Shown here in pieces: positions 7,694 through 13,449 of a DNA stretch of 15,988 bases (positions are counted from its first letter, which is position 1; each line of letters opens with the position of its first letter). This DNA comes from an uncultured Collinsella sp. GTDB lineage: Bacteria; Actinomycetota; Coriobacteriia; Coriobacteriales; Coriobacteriaceae. The translations under genes and the position numbers were made by a program. Below the pieces are notes generated by a model. That model was not told where the DNA came from. It did no database searches and saw only the letters and a list, made by a program, of their open reading frames with translations. The stretch lies in the NCBI GenBank assembly GCA_902489955.1, contig CABUBY010000029.1, forward strand, positions 1-15,988, given 5' to 3'.

Positions 7694-9916
7694 CTACACG
7701 ATTTGGTTCACGTGCGTCTCGTCGTCGAACTTGGCGGCGCCGGGCTCAACGTCTTGGGGAGCGGCGGCGTCCACCAGAGCCTGTTTGAGCTCGGTGTACT
7801 GACGCTCGACTTCGCCCTCTGCCCAAACCTGGTCGGCAATGGCGTCGACCTGGCAGGCGGAGAACTTGTCCTCGGGCGTATGCGAGACCGGGTCGACCTT
7901 GTGAATGGTCAGCTCGTTGCACTTGCCGATCCACCACTGGTAGGTCATGTAGACCGTGCCCTTGTTGATGCGATCGCTCACGTCGGCACGGCTGTATACC
8001 TGGCCGCGGCGGCTGTGAATCGAGACGATGTCGCCATTCTTGATGCCGCGCGCCTGGGCGTCCGCGGGATTCATGCGGACAAAGCCGGGCTCGTCGGCGA
8101 GCAGCGCCAGCGTCTTGCAGTTGCCGGTCATCGAGCGGCAGCTGTAGTGGCCGACCTCGCGGACGGTGCACAGGATGAGCGGGTACTCATCGTCGGGAAG
8201 CTCGGAGGGCGCCTCCCAGTCGTGCGCCATCAGGTTGGCGCGGCCGTCCTTGGTGGTGAACTTGCCACCAGCGAACATGTCGGGCGTACCGTGGTCGTTC
8301 ACATCGGTGCTCTTGACGGGCCACTGGGCGTAGCCGCCCTCGGGAGCCATCTTCTCGTAGGTCGCGCCCACAAAGTTGGGGCACAGGCTAATGCACTCGT
8401 TCCAGATCTGCTCGGTGTTGTCGTAGTGCATGGGATAGCCCATACGCGTGGACAGGTCCGCGAAGATCTCCCAGTCGTGACGGCACTCGCCCTTGGGCGG
8501 AACGGCCGCGTCAAAGTGCTGGAAGCTACGGTCGGATGCGGTAAAGACACCCTCGTGCTCGCCCCAAGAGGTGGCAGGCAGGATGACGTCGGCGAGCATG
8601 GTCGTCTGCGTCATAAAGATGTCCTGGCAGATGAACAGATCCAGCTCGGAGAGCGTCTTGCGCATACCGGCCGAATCGGGCTCGGTCTGCACCGGGTCCT
8701 CGCCGTAGTTGTAGAAGCAGTGCACCTTGCCCTCGTCGACCAGGTGACCCAGGTCGGTGAGCTTGTAGCCCTCCTCGAGCGGGAGCTTTTCCTCGGGCAC
8801 GCCCCAAGCCTTGGCAAACTTGGCACGCACTGCCGGGTCAGTGACCTTTTGGTAGCCAGGGTACAGGTTGGGCAGCATGCCCATATCGCAGGAGCCCTGG
8901 ACGTTATTCTGGCCACGCACGGGCGCGAGGCCGGAATTGGGTTTGCCGATCTGGCCGGCAACGCAGGCGATGGAGGCGATGGTGTGCACCGTCTTCAGGT
9001 TCTGCTTCTGCTGGCATACGCCCATGCCCCAACCAATGATGGCAGAAGGCTTCGCCGTGGCGTACATCTCGGCAGCTTGGTGGATCAACGCGGGCTCGAC
9101 ACCCGTGATGTCCTGTACGGATTCGGGAGTGTAATTCTTGATGGTCTCCCACCACTCGTCAAAGCCGTTCGTGTGCTCGGCGACGAATTCCTTGTCGTAG
9201 AGGCCATCGTTGACCAGACAGTTGGCAAAGGCGTTGAGGAACGCAACATTGCAACCGTTCTTGATCGGAAGGTAGAGATCGGCGATACGCGCGGTTTCGA
9301 TATGGCGCGGGTCGGCGACGATGATCTTACAACCCTTTTCTTTGGCTCGCACGATACGCCTTGCGACGATGGGGTGCGAATCGGCAGGGTTATAGCCGAA
9401 GAGGAAAATGCAGCCCGCATCCTCCATACCGGGGATGGAGCATGACATGCAACCTGAACCAACCGTGTCCATCAGACCGAGGACAGTAGGGCCGTGTCAA
9501 GTACGGGCGCAGTTGTCTACGCTGTGGGTGCCGATGCACGCACGCGTAAACTTCTGCATGACGTAGTTCGCCTCATTGCCGCCGCCTCGCGAAGAGCCGG
9601 TGGTCATGACAGCGTTAGGACCATATTCGTCAATTATGGCCTGCATCTTAGATGCGGTGAAATCCAGTGCCTCGTCCCAGCTTACGCGCTCAAGATCCGC
9701 GCCCTTGGTGCGGCGGATCATCGGGTGCAGTACGCGAGGAGTCAAGATCTTGGTGTCGTTGATGAAGTCGTAGCCGCTCATGCCCTTAAGGCACAGCTCG
9801 CTCTGGTTGGTGATGCCGTTGAGCGGTTCGGTACCCACGACCTGGCCGTTTTGGACCAAGAGGTTAAACTGGCAACCGGCGCCGCAGTACGGGCAGATCA
9901 CTTTATGCTTCTCCAT
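7694..9916 (-). CDS. fdhF: Formate dehydrogenase H, selenocysteine-containing, in-frame TGA read as Sec
   Basis: This molybdopterin-dependent formate dehydrogenase oxidises formate to CO2 in the cytoplasm and feeds the hydrogenase. Read through the TGA at 9497-9499 it has about 740 residues (E. coli FdhF 715). The N-terminal [4Fe-4S] ligands are C8, C11, C15 and C42 (CPYCGAGC, then LCLKG), the same numbering as E. coli. Sec falls at residue 140 in NCART-U-HGPTVLG, again as in E. coli (CARV-U-HGPSVAG), followed by catalytic H141. The active-site arginine is in PVRGQNNVQG (R334). The C-terminal domain has VREVGHYSCRSMTGNC and VYMTYQWWIGKCNEL, typical of this enzyme. An ATG at 9916 is chosen over 9967 because GGAGGG precedes it by about 5 bases and the protein then starts like other FdhF. 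Without Sec insertion only a 139-residue fragment would be made. It is not a pseudogene: both frames keep full homology and a SECIS follows. Confidence 0.96.
9466..9485 (-). promoter_or_regulatory. Bacterial SECIS element of fdhF
   Basis: On the minus strand, TGTCCTC (9485-9479) pairs with GA and GGACA (9473-9472 and 9470-9466). The apical loop is GGTCT (9478-9474), and one bulged U (9471) lies in the 3' side. The loop begins 18 bases after the TGA, exactly as in the E. coli fdhF SECIS, which also has a GGUCU loop and a bulged U recognised by SelB. The stem is 7 bp. The sequence lies inside the coding region just downstream of the Sec codon, as required in bacteria. The structure is seen directly; its function follows from established SelB/SECIS knowledge. 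Confidence 0.92.
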
Positions 9917-9939
9917 GACACCCTCCTTCCTTTCTCTGC

Positions 9940-9955
9940 TACCGAATACTCGGTA
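9940..9955. repeat. Short palindrome in the hydN-fdhF gap
   Basis: TACCGA (9940-9945) and TCGGTA (9950-9955) form a perfect 6-bp inverted repeat around ATAC. It lies in the 74-base gap between the hydN stop and the fdhF start, about 24 bases upstream of the fdhF ATG. There is no T-run, so a terminator is unlikely. It may be a small operator or an RNA hairpin; no function can be assigned. Confidence 0.4.
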
Positions 9956-9990
9956 CTTATTTGACAATCATTGGGCCTGTCGCCCGACGC

Positions 9991-10509
9991 TTACGCCTCG
10001 TTTTCGATGGTGGCGCGGGCACGCTCGGCAGTCAGTTCTGCCAGACGCTCCTCGTCTACCAGGGTGAGGCCCTTGGTCGGACACGCCTCGGCACATGCCG
10101 GACCGCCGGGACGGTCCACGCACAGGTCGCACTTGAGCACGAAGCTCTTAGTCTGCGAACCCACTCGCACGTCACCCATCAAGACGGGGACCTGCGTGGT
10201 CGCCACGCTCACGGCGCCAAAAGGGCATGCCATGACGCAGCTCTTGCAGCCGATGCAGTTGTCCTCGTTGACGCCGATGCGATGGTTCTTTGGATCAAAG
10301 AACAAGGCGCCCGTAGGACAGGCCTTCGCGCACGGGGCATCCTCGCAATGATGGCAAGCCACCGGTGCGGAGATCTCGTACGTACGCGTCACGCGCAGGC
10401 GCGGCGCGGCGATGTTGCCGGGAATATCGTGTGCCTCGATGCACGCCGCCATACAGGTTTGACACCCAATGCAGCGTGAAGAATCAGCCACGACTCGTTT
10501 ATTGCCCAT
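9991..10509 (-). CDS. hydN: HydN-like electron-transfer protein, four [4Fe-4S] ferredoxin
   Basis: This 172-residue polyferredoxin is close in size to E. coli HydN (175), which is needed for formate dehydrogenase H activity. Four complete cysteine groups are present: C13-C16-C19-C23, C52-C55-C60-C64 (CHHCEDAPCAKACP), C85-C88-C91-C95 and C127-C130-C139-C143. It likely takes electrons from FdhF or supports its assembly or link to the complex. The start ATG at 10509 is preceded by AGGAGGG about 9 bases upstream. The frame stays open to 10683, but that extension has no ferredoxin-like content and no better start. It is the first gene of the operon, 74 bases upstream of fdhF. It resembles HyfA in the same operon but lacks HyfA's spacer between clusters three and four. 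A HycB-type beta subunit is the alternative name. Confidence 0.88.
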   Translation of the reverse strand: MGNKRVVADSSRCIGCQTCMAACIEAHDIPGNIAAPRLRVTRTYEISAPVACHHCEDAPCAKACPTGALFFDPKNHRIGVNEDNCIGCKSCVMACPFGAVSVATTQVPVLMGDVRVGSQTKSFVLKCDLCVDRPGGPACAEACPTKGLTLVDEERLAELTAERARATIENEA

Positions 10510-10937
10510 GTTGTTCACTCCCTCCTGAATCCCATGCCGGAGAGACCCTGTCGACGTTGCCCCAAGCCGCCCGTGGCCTGGCATCGGCGTATCGAGCGCA
10601 TGCGGCGAAACAGGCACTCGGTAGAGTTTCTCCAACGATATACAGGTTAAATATACGCAGTTGCAGGGGGCAAACTTGAGCATAGGCCCTGCAATACGGG
10701 TGTATTGCAGGGGTTTTGGCAGGTTGGAATTATTCTCTAGAAGCTATAAAGGTGAGTGTATTACATGCGTACATCCAAGGGAGATTTCACGCTCGTTTCT
10801 GAAAGATGTAGTACGTTTGTAATATCGTTTACACTCAATTACTCTAGTGCAATAAAGTAGTGGTTGTAAGATTGGCTATTATTAGCCGATGTTGTATTTG
10901 ACTATTCAAATTGCACGCTCATTAAGGGAGGCCAGTG
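10510..10937. promoter_or_regulatory. Divergent intergenic region between hydN and the toxin-antitoxin pair
   Basis: No convincing gene lies here. The half nearer hydN is GC-rich and the half nearer the antitoxin is AT-rich. It should hold the hydN operon promoter (minus) and the antitoxin promoter (plus). An AT-rich patch at 10637-10655 contains TATATT and TATATC on the minus strand and is a candidate for a -10 region, but no good -35 matches. No sigma-54 GG-N10-GC pattern was recognised. GGGAGG (10926-10931) is the antitoxin ribosome site. A small inverted repeat GGCTA/TAGCC (10874-10887) lies upstream of the antitoxin and could be its autoregulatory operator. All promoter statements are inference. 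Confidence 0.45.
10687..10712. repeat. Perfect 11-bp inverted repeat upstream of hydN (candidate operator)
   Basis: CCCTGCAATAC (10687-10697) and GTATTGCAGGG (10702-10712) are perfect inverted arms around GGGT. A further half-site copy, TTGCAGGGG, lies at 10661-10669, 44 bases from the same nine bases in the right arm (10705-10713). The T-run on the plus side is only four bases (GTTTTGG), and there is no plus-strand gene immediately upstream that would need a terminator. A binding site for a regulator of the hydN-fdhF-hyf operon is therefore the favoured reading, about 180 bases upstream of the hydN start. The identity of the regulator is unknown. Confidence 0.65.
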
Positions 10938-11261
10938 ATGTCATCGACTCAAAAACGAGCCATCCTGCAGGTGCGCATTCGCGAGGAAGACAAGCAGCAT
11001 GCCGAGCGTCTCTACGACGCCATGGGCACATCGCTCGCCGAGGCTGTCCGTCTATTTGTCGCGCAGAGTATTTTGATGCGCAAGCTCCCCTTTCAGCCGG
11101 TCGCCGTGCGCTCCAAGGACGGCACGTCCGCCTATGGACTGCTCAAAGCATATGGGGACCCCAATCGCCGCTCCGAGGAGCGCAATGCCTGGATTGAATA
11201 CCTAGCCACAGAAAGCGACGAGTCGGTTTTGGGTCCCGAGGAAGTAGATATCCATGAGTAG
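10938..11261 (+). CDS. RelB/DinJ-like ribbon-helix-helix antitoxin
   Basis: This small protein of 107 residues has an N-terminal ribbon-helix-helix layout: strand ILQVRI (about residues 8-13), helix EEDKQHAERLYDAMG, then SLAEAVRLFVAQSILMRKLPF. This is the arrangement of RelB/DinJ antitoxins, which bind their own promoter with the N-terminus and the toxin with the C-terminus. The acidic C-terminal tail (ESDESVLGPEEVDIHE) fits a flexible toxin-binding region. The ATG at 10938 has GGGAGG 6 bases upstream; the in-frame GTG at 10935 is too close. It overlaps the following PIN-domain gene by 8 bases (ATGAGTAG), the usual tight coupling of type II toxin-antitoxin pairs. The exact family is not certain, and the region after residue 55 is not recognised. 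Confidence 0.8.
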   Translation: MSSTQKRAILQVRIREEDKQHAERLYDAMGTSLAEAVRLFVAQSILMRKLPFQPVAVRSKDGTSAYGLLKAYGDPNRRSEERNAWIEYLATESDESVLGPEEVDIHE

Positions 11262-11730
11262 CACCATCATCGACGAGACCGTCATCCTTCGCTACCTGCT
11301 TGACGACGACGAGGTCCTGTCACCGCGCGCTGCCAAGGTCATCGCCACGCGCACCGCACGTGTCTACCCCGAAATCATCACGCGCGTCGTGGTCACGCTG
11401 CGCGACGTCTATAAGGTTCCCCGCGTTGAAATTGCTGCGGCCATGAAAAGGCTGCTCGATGACGTCATGGTCGACGAGCCCACCGTTGTCGCCCTTGCCG
11501 TCAAACTCTTCGGCAAGACCCATATGGACTTTACCGACTGCCTCCTCGCAGCCCGAACCGCCATCTACAACGATGATGTCGTGAGCTTTGGCAAGCCCAT
11601 CATCCAAGGCATGATCGACTACCGCCGCCAGCGCCAAACCGCCGCCGACGCCCGCAGCCGAAGCACCGACGCCCGCGGACACGGCACCGACTCCACCATC
11701 GACAAGCTCCGCCACCGCCCCCGCAGCTAA
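11254..11730 (+). CDS. PIN-domain protein, probable toxin partner (VapC-like), active site degenerate
   Basis: This 158-residue protein has a PIN domain over about residues 4-125. D7 (IIDETVILRYLL) and D95 (MDFTDCLLAA) fit the first and third acidic positions of VapC-type RNases. Where this family usually has PEvxaEvvyvL, this protein reads PEIITRVVVTL, so the expected glutamate is R44. Where the end usually reads TFDK, it reads SFGK, so the last aspartate is glycine. These comparisons are from memory of the family and need an alignment; E40 might compensate. The tail (about 126-158) is rich in Arg, Asp, Thr and Ala, likely disordered, and is an addition to the usual PIN length. It is translated as a pair with the upstream antitoxin. 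It could be an active RNase, an attenuated toxin or an inactive relic. Confidence 0.78.
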   Translation: MSSTIIDETVILRYLLDDDEVLSPRAAKVIATRTARVYPEIITRVVVTLRDVYKVPRVEIAAAMKRLLDDVMVDEPTVVALAVKLFGKTHMDFTDCLLAARTAIYNDDVVSFGKPIIQGMIDYRRQRQTAADARSRSTDARGHGTDSTIDKLRHRPRS

Positions 11731-11745
11731 CCCCATCCCCATCTG

Positions 11746-11812
11746 AGTTGCGGTGAAATAGTTCCTGGATTTAGGCTTATTCGAGCTTTTCAGGAACTAT
11801 TTCACCGCAACT
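11746..11812. repeat. Long palindromic repeat, copy 1
   Basis: Left arm 11746-11767 and right arm 11791-11812 are perfectly complementary over 22 bp (core GTTGCGGTGAAATAGTTCCT), with a 23-base loop. It sits 15 bases after the stop of the PIN-domain gene. The same stem recurs at 13055-13121 with a different loop. On the plus strand it is followed only by TTTCTG, so it would be at best a weak intrinsic terminator. It looks like a dispersed intergenic palindrome (REP-like). Confidence 0.9.
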
Positions 11813-11829
11813 TTCTGTAAGGGTGGTTT

Positions 11830-11852
11830 TTAGTGCCGCCGAGGGGCACTAA
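11830..11852. repeat. 8-bp inverted repeat upstream of the AbiEi-like gene
   Basis: TTAGTGCC (11830-11837) and GGCACTAA (11845-11852) are perfect arms around a 7-base spacer, in the 255-base gap between the PIN-domain gene and the AbiEi-like gene. There is no T-run after it on the plus strand. AbiEi-type proteins repress their own promoters through inverted repeats, so this is a candidate operator, though it lies about 135 bases before the start codon. The remaining bases to 11985 show no clear gene. Confidence 0.45.
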
Positions 11853-11985
11853 TCAACCGTTTGCCGATATGTTTGGCTCCGACTCATGACTCTGACCTGC
11901 CCCGTCAAGCTTTTGGTCAGTTCATGGCAAGGTCTGGCGGGCCAAATATGGGATAGCGTAGTGTCATTCACTCCCCCTCGAGACC

Positions 11986-12993
11986 ATGGGGTCGAAAATG
12001 AGTCATGATAAACGCTGTTCCAAACCGCAATTAGAGCTGTTCTTCCGGTTATTCGAGGCCCATCATGGCGGGCACCTGTTTGTAGCTACCAAAAAATGGG
12101 ATGAACGCTGTGCCTACGCGCTCATGCAAAAAGAGATGATTATTCGACTCTACAACCATGTCTACGCCGATCCCACGTATTGGAATGATCTCGGCGTCGA
12201 AGATCGCATCTTTCAATTGGCATCCGCTATTGCGGTCGTTGAACCGGATGCCGTGTTTTGTGGAGCAACGGCGGCACTGCTCTATGGCATCGGTTCTGCA
12301 TATTCGCTTCTCGACAAGGTGCAAGTGCTGCTGCCGCGTTCCACCAGACGCGATATGTACGAATTCGTTGAATACCGACGCTGGCGGCCGGGCGACGTAT
12401 GGCAGCTCGGCCCGTTTACGTTAACGGATCCATATCGCACGGTGGTCGACATCGCCCGAACGAGCGCTTTTCGATATGCACTAGGCTATGTCGACGGGTT
12501 GGCTCGTGAGTACGGTGTCGAGCGTGAAGAATTGCGTGCATATGCACAAGCGAACTGCCGCGGACTGCATGGCATCGCGCGCGCATTTGACGTTTTTGAA
12601 CATATGGATGGCAGATCGGATAACGGTGGAGAATCCGAGGCACGGGCGGCAATGATTCTGGCGGGAGTTGCCACACCCGAACTACAGGTTGAAATCACTC
12701 GACCGGGAAACGCCGGCTATTATTTGGCAGATTACGGCTGGCAGATGCCAAACGGCTCTTGGATGCTGGCTGAGCTGCATGGACTAGGCAAGTTTGAGGA
12801 CGAGTCCCAAAATGATCCGGGACATACTGCGGCAAAAACCTATCGAGCTGCCCTCATGCGCGACGCGAACCTGCGTGCCATGGGCCACAACGTCATTCAT
12901 TTCAAGCTCTCAGACACCTACGATGTCAAAGCGTTCGGCTCCATGATGCGCGGCTACGGTATACCAACCACAAAACCCTACGCAGACTCCTGA
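11986..12993 (+). CDS. AbiEi-like protein with Vsr/DUF559-like nuclease C-terminus
   Basis: This protein of 335 residues reads as two parts. The N-terminal and middle region (about 15-180) resembles the AbiEi antitoxin/transcription-factor family: a gene-proximal helical segment, then VVEPDAVFCGATAALLYGIG (84-103), where AbiEi-like proteins have a 'SAA..hgL' motif, and LTDPYRTVVDIART (146-159), where they have 'vts..rTlvDla'. The C-terminal part (about 214-320) follows the Vsr/DUF559 endonuclease-like layout: E216 or E218 in GGESEARAAMILA, D249 in YYLADYGW, E263 in LAELHGLGKFED (in place of 'vEyDG'), and a basic helix ending AMGHNVIHFKLSD. Such fusions are common in actinobacteria; their activity is unproven. 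No AbiEii nucleotidyltransferase follows. No good ribosome site precedes 11986. An ATG at 11998 with GGGG upstream is an alternative start (331 residues). It is bracketed by two copies of a palindromic repeat. Confidence 0.7.
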   Translation: MGSKMSHDKRCSKPQLELFFRLFEAHHGGHLFVATKKWDERCAYALMQKEMIIRLYNHVYADPTYWNDLGVEDRIFQLASAIAVVEPDAVFCGATAALLYGIGSAYSLLDKVQVLLPRSTRRDMYEFVEYRRWRPGDVWQLGPFTLTDPYRTVVDIARTSAFRYALGYVDGLAREYGVEREELRAYAQANCRGLHGIARAFDVFEHMDGRSDNGGESEARAAMILAGVATPELQVEITRPGNAGYYLADYGWQMPNGSWMLAELHGLGKFEDESQNDPGHTAAKTYRAALMRDANLRAMGHNVIHFKLSDTYDVKAFGSMMRGYGIPTTKPYADS

Positions 12994-13054
12994 CCGGCTG
13001 CCCTCATCTTCTCGACAACAGAACCCATCATCGACCCAGCCCGCTCGGCCTCAA

Positions 13055-13121
13055 TAAGTTGCGGTGAAATAGTTCCTGGATGCTTTTGCGGCTAATCCAG
13101 GAACTATTTCACCGCAACTTA
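13055..13121. repeat. Long palindromic repeat, copy 2
   Basis: Left arm 13055-13081 and right arm 13095-13121 are perfectly complementary over 27 bp, with a 13-base loop. The inner 22 bp are identical to copy 1, while the loop sequence is unrelated. It lies 61 bases after the AbiEi-like gene's stop. No T-run follows on the plus strand. The bases between the stop and the repeat hold nothing recognisable. Confidence 0.92.
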
Positions 13122-13152
13122 GGTGGGGATGTGGGGTCCCCGGCATGTATAT

Positions 13153-13189
13153 GAAAACGGCTCTGGCACCAAAAGGAGCCAAAGCCGTT
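13153..13189 (-). terminator. Intrinsic terminator of the tRNA-Pro/tRNA-Gly transcript
   Basis: On the minus strand AACGGCTTTGGC pairs with GCCAGAGCCGTT (arms 13178-13189 and 13156-13167), with 11 Watson-Crick pairs plus one G-U and a T-rich loop, followed by a TTTT run. It starts 13 bases after the tRNA-Gly CCA end, as expected for the end of a tRNA operon. Confidence 0.85.
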
Positions 13190-13201
13190 AAAGATATCCT
13201 A

Positions 13202-13275
13202 TGGAGCGGGCGACGGGAATCGAACCCGCGTCATCAGCTTGGAAGGCTGGGGTTCTACCATTGAACTACGCCCGC
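13202..13275 (-). tRNA. tRNA-Gly (anticodon UCC)
   Basis: The minus strand gives a full cloverleaf. The 7-bp acceptor stem is GCGGGCG/CGCCCGC, the D-arm is GTTCAATGGTAGAAC, the anticodon loop is CTTCCAA with anticodon TCC, and the T-arm is GCGGGTTCGATTCCCGT. The discriminator is T and CCA is encoded in the DNA (13202-13204). It is 6 bases downstream of tRNA-Pro and shares its promoter. Confidence 0.97.
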
Positions 13276-13281
13276 AAGATA

Positions 13282-13358
13282 TGGTCGGGACGACAGGATT
13301 TGAACCTGCGACATCCTGCTCCCAAAGCAGGCGCGCTACCAAACTGCGCCACGTCCCG
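13282..13358 (-). tRNA. tRNA-Pro (anticodon UGG)
   Basis: The minus strand gives a full cloverleaf. The acceptor stem is CGGGACG/CGTCCCG, typical of tRNA-Pro, and the D-arm is GCGCAGTTTGGTAGCGC. The anticodon loop is TTTGGGA with anticodon TGG between CCTGC and GCAGG, and the T-arm is GCAGGTTCAAATCCTGT. The discriminator is A and CCA is encoded in the DNA (13282-13284). It is the first gene of a two-tRNA transcript. Confidence 0.97.
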
Positions 13359-13409
13359 AAGGTGTTGAGCAGCTAAGGTCTAAACCTTGCGTGTCCCAAA
13401 GCGAAGGAA

Positions 13410-13438
13410 ATTATAGGGGAGACTCCCCGCCTGTGCAA
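13410..13438 (-). promoter_or_regulatory. Sigma-70-type promoter of the tRNA pair
   Basis: On the minus strand TTGCAC (13438-13433) is followed after 17 bases by a perfect TATAAT (13415-13410). Transcription would start about 13403, giving a leader of about 45 bases before tRNA-Pro. The spacer contains GGGGA-GTC-TCCCC, a small palindrome. The promoter lies only 11 bases after the brnQ stop. Confidence 0.85.
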
Positions 13439-13449
13439 GCGCAGAAACC

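Noticed and set aside
7694..9967. Reading fdhF as a nonsense-mutated pseudogene or as two separate genes
   Set aside because: The TGA is at the known selenocysteine position, is followed by a matching SECIS, and the sequence on both sides stays intact.
10510..10683. N-terminal extension of hydN to 10683
   Set aside because: The extension has no ferredoxin content, covers probable promoter sequence, and AGGAGGG sits before the ATG at 10509.
10687..10718. Palindrome upstream of hydN as a plus-strand rho-independent terminator
   Set aside because: It has only a GTTTTGG tail and no plus-strand gene upstream to terminate.
11746..13121. The two palindromic repeats as terminal inverted repeats of an insertion sequence
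   Set aside because: Each copy is itself a complete palindrome, no transposase lies between them, and no target-site duplication was seen.
13416..13432. GGGGA-GTC-TCCCC palindrome as a terminator for brnQ
   Set aside because: The stem is only 5 bp with a 3-base loop and lies exactly in the 17-base spacer of a near-consensus promoter; a weak terminator role remains possible but is not claimed.
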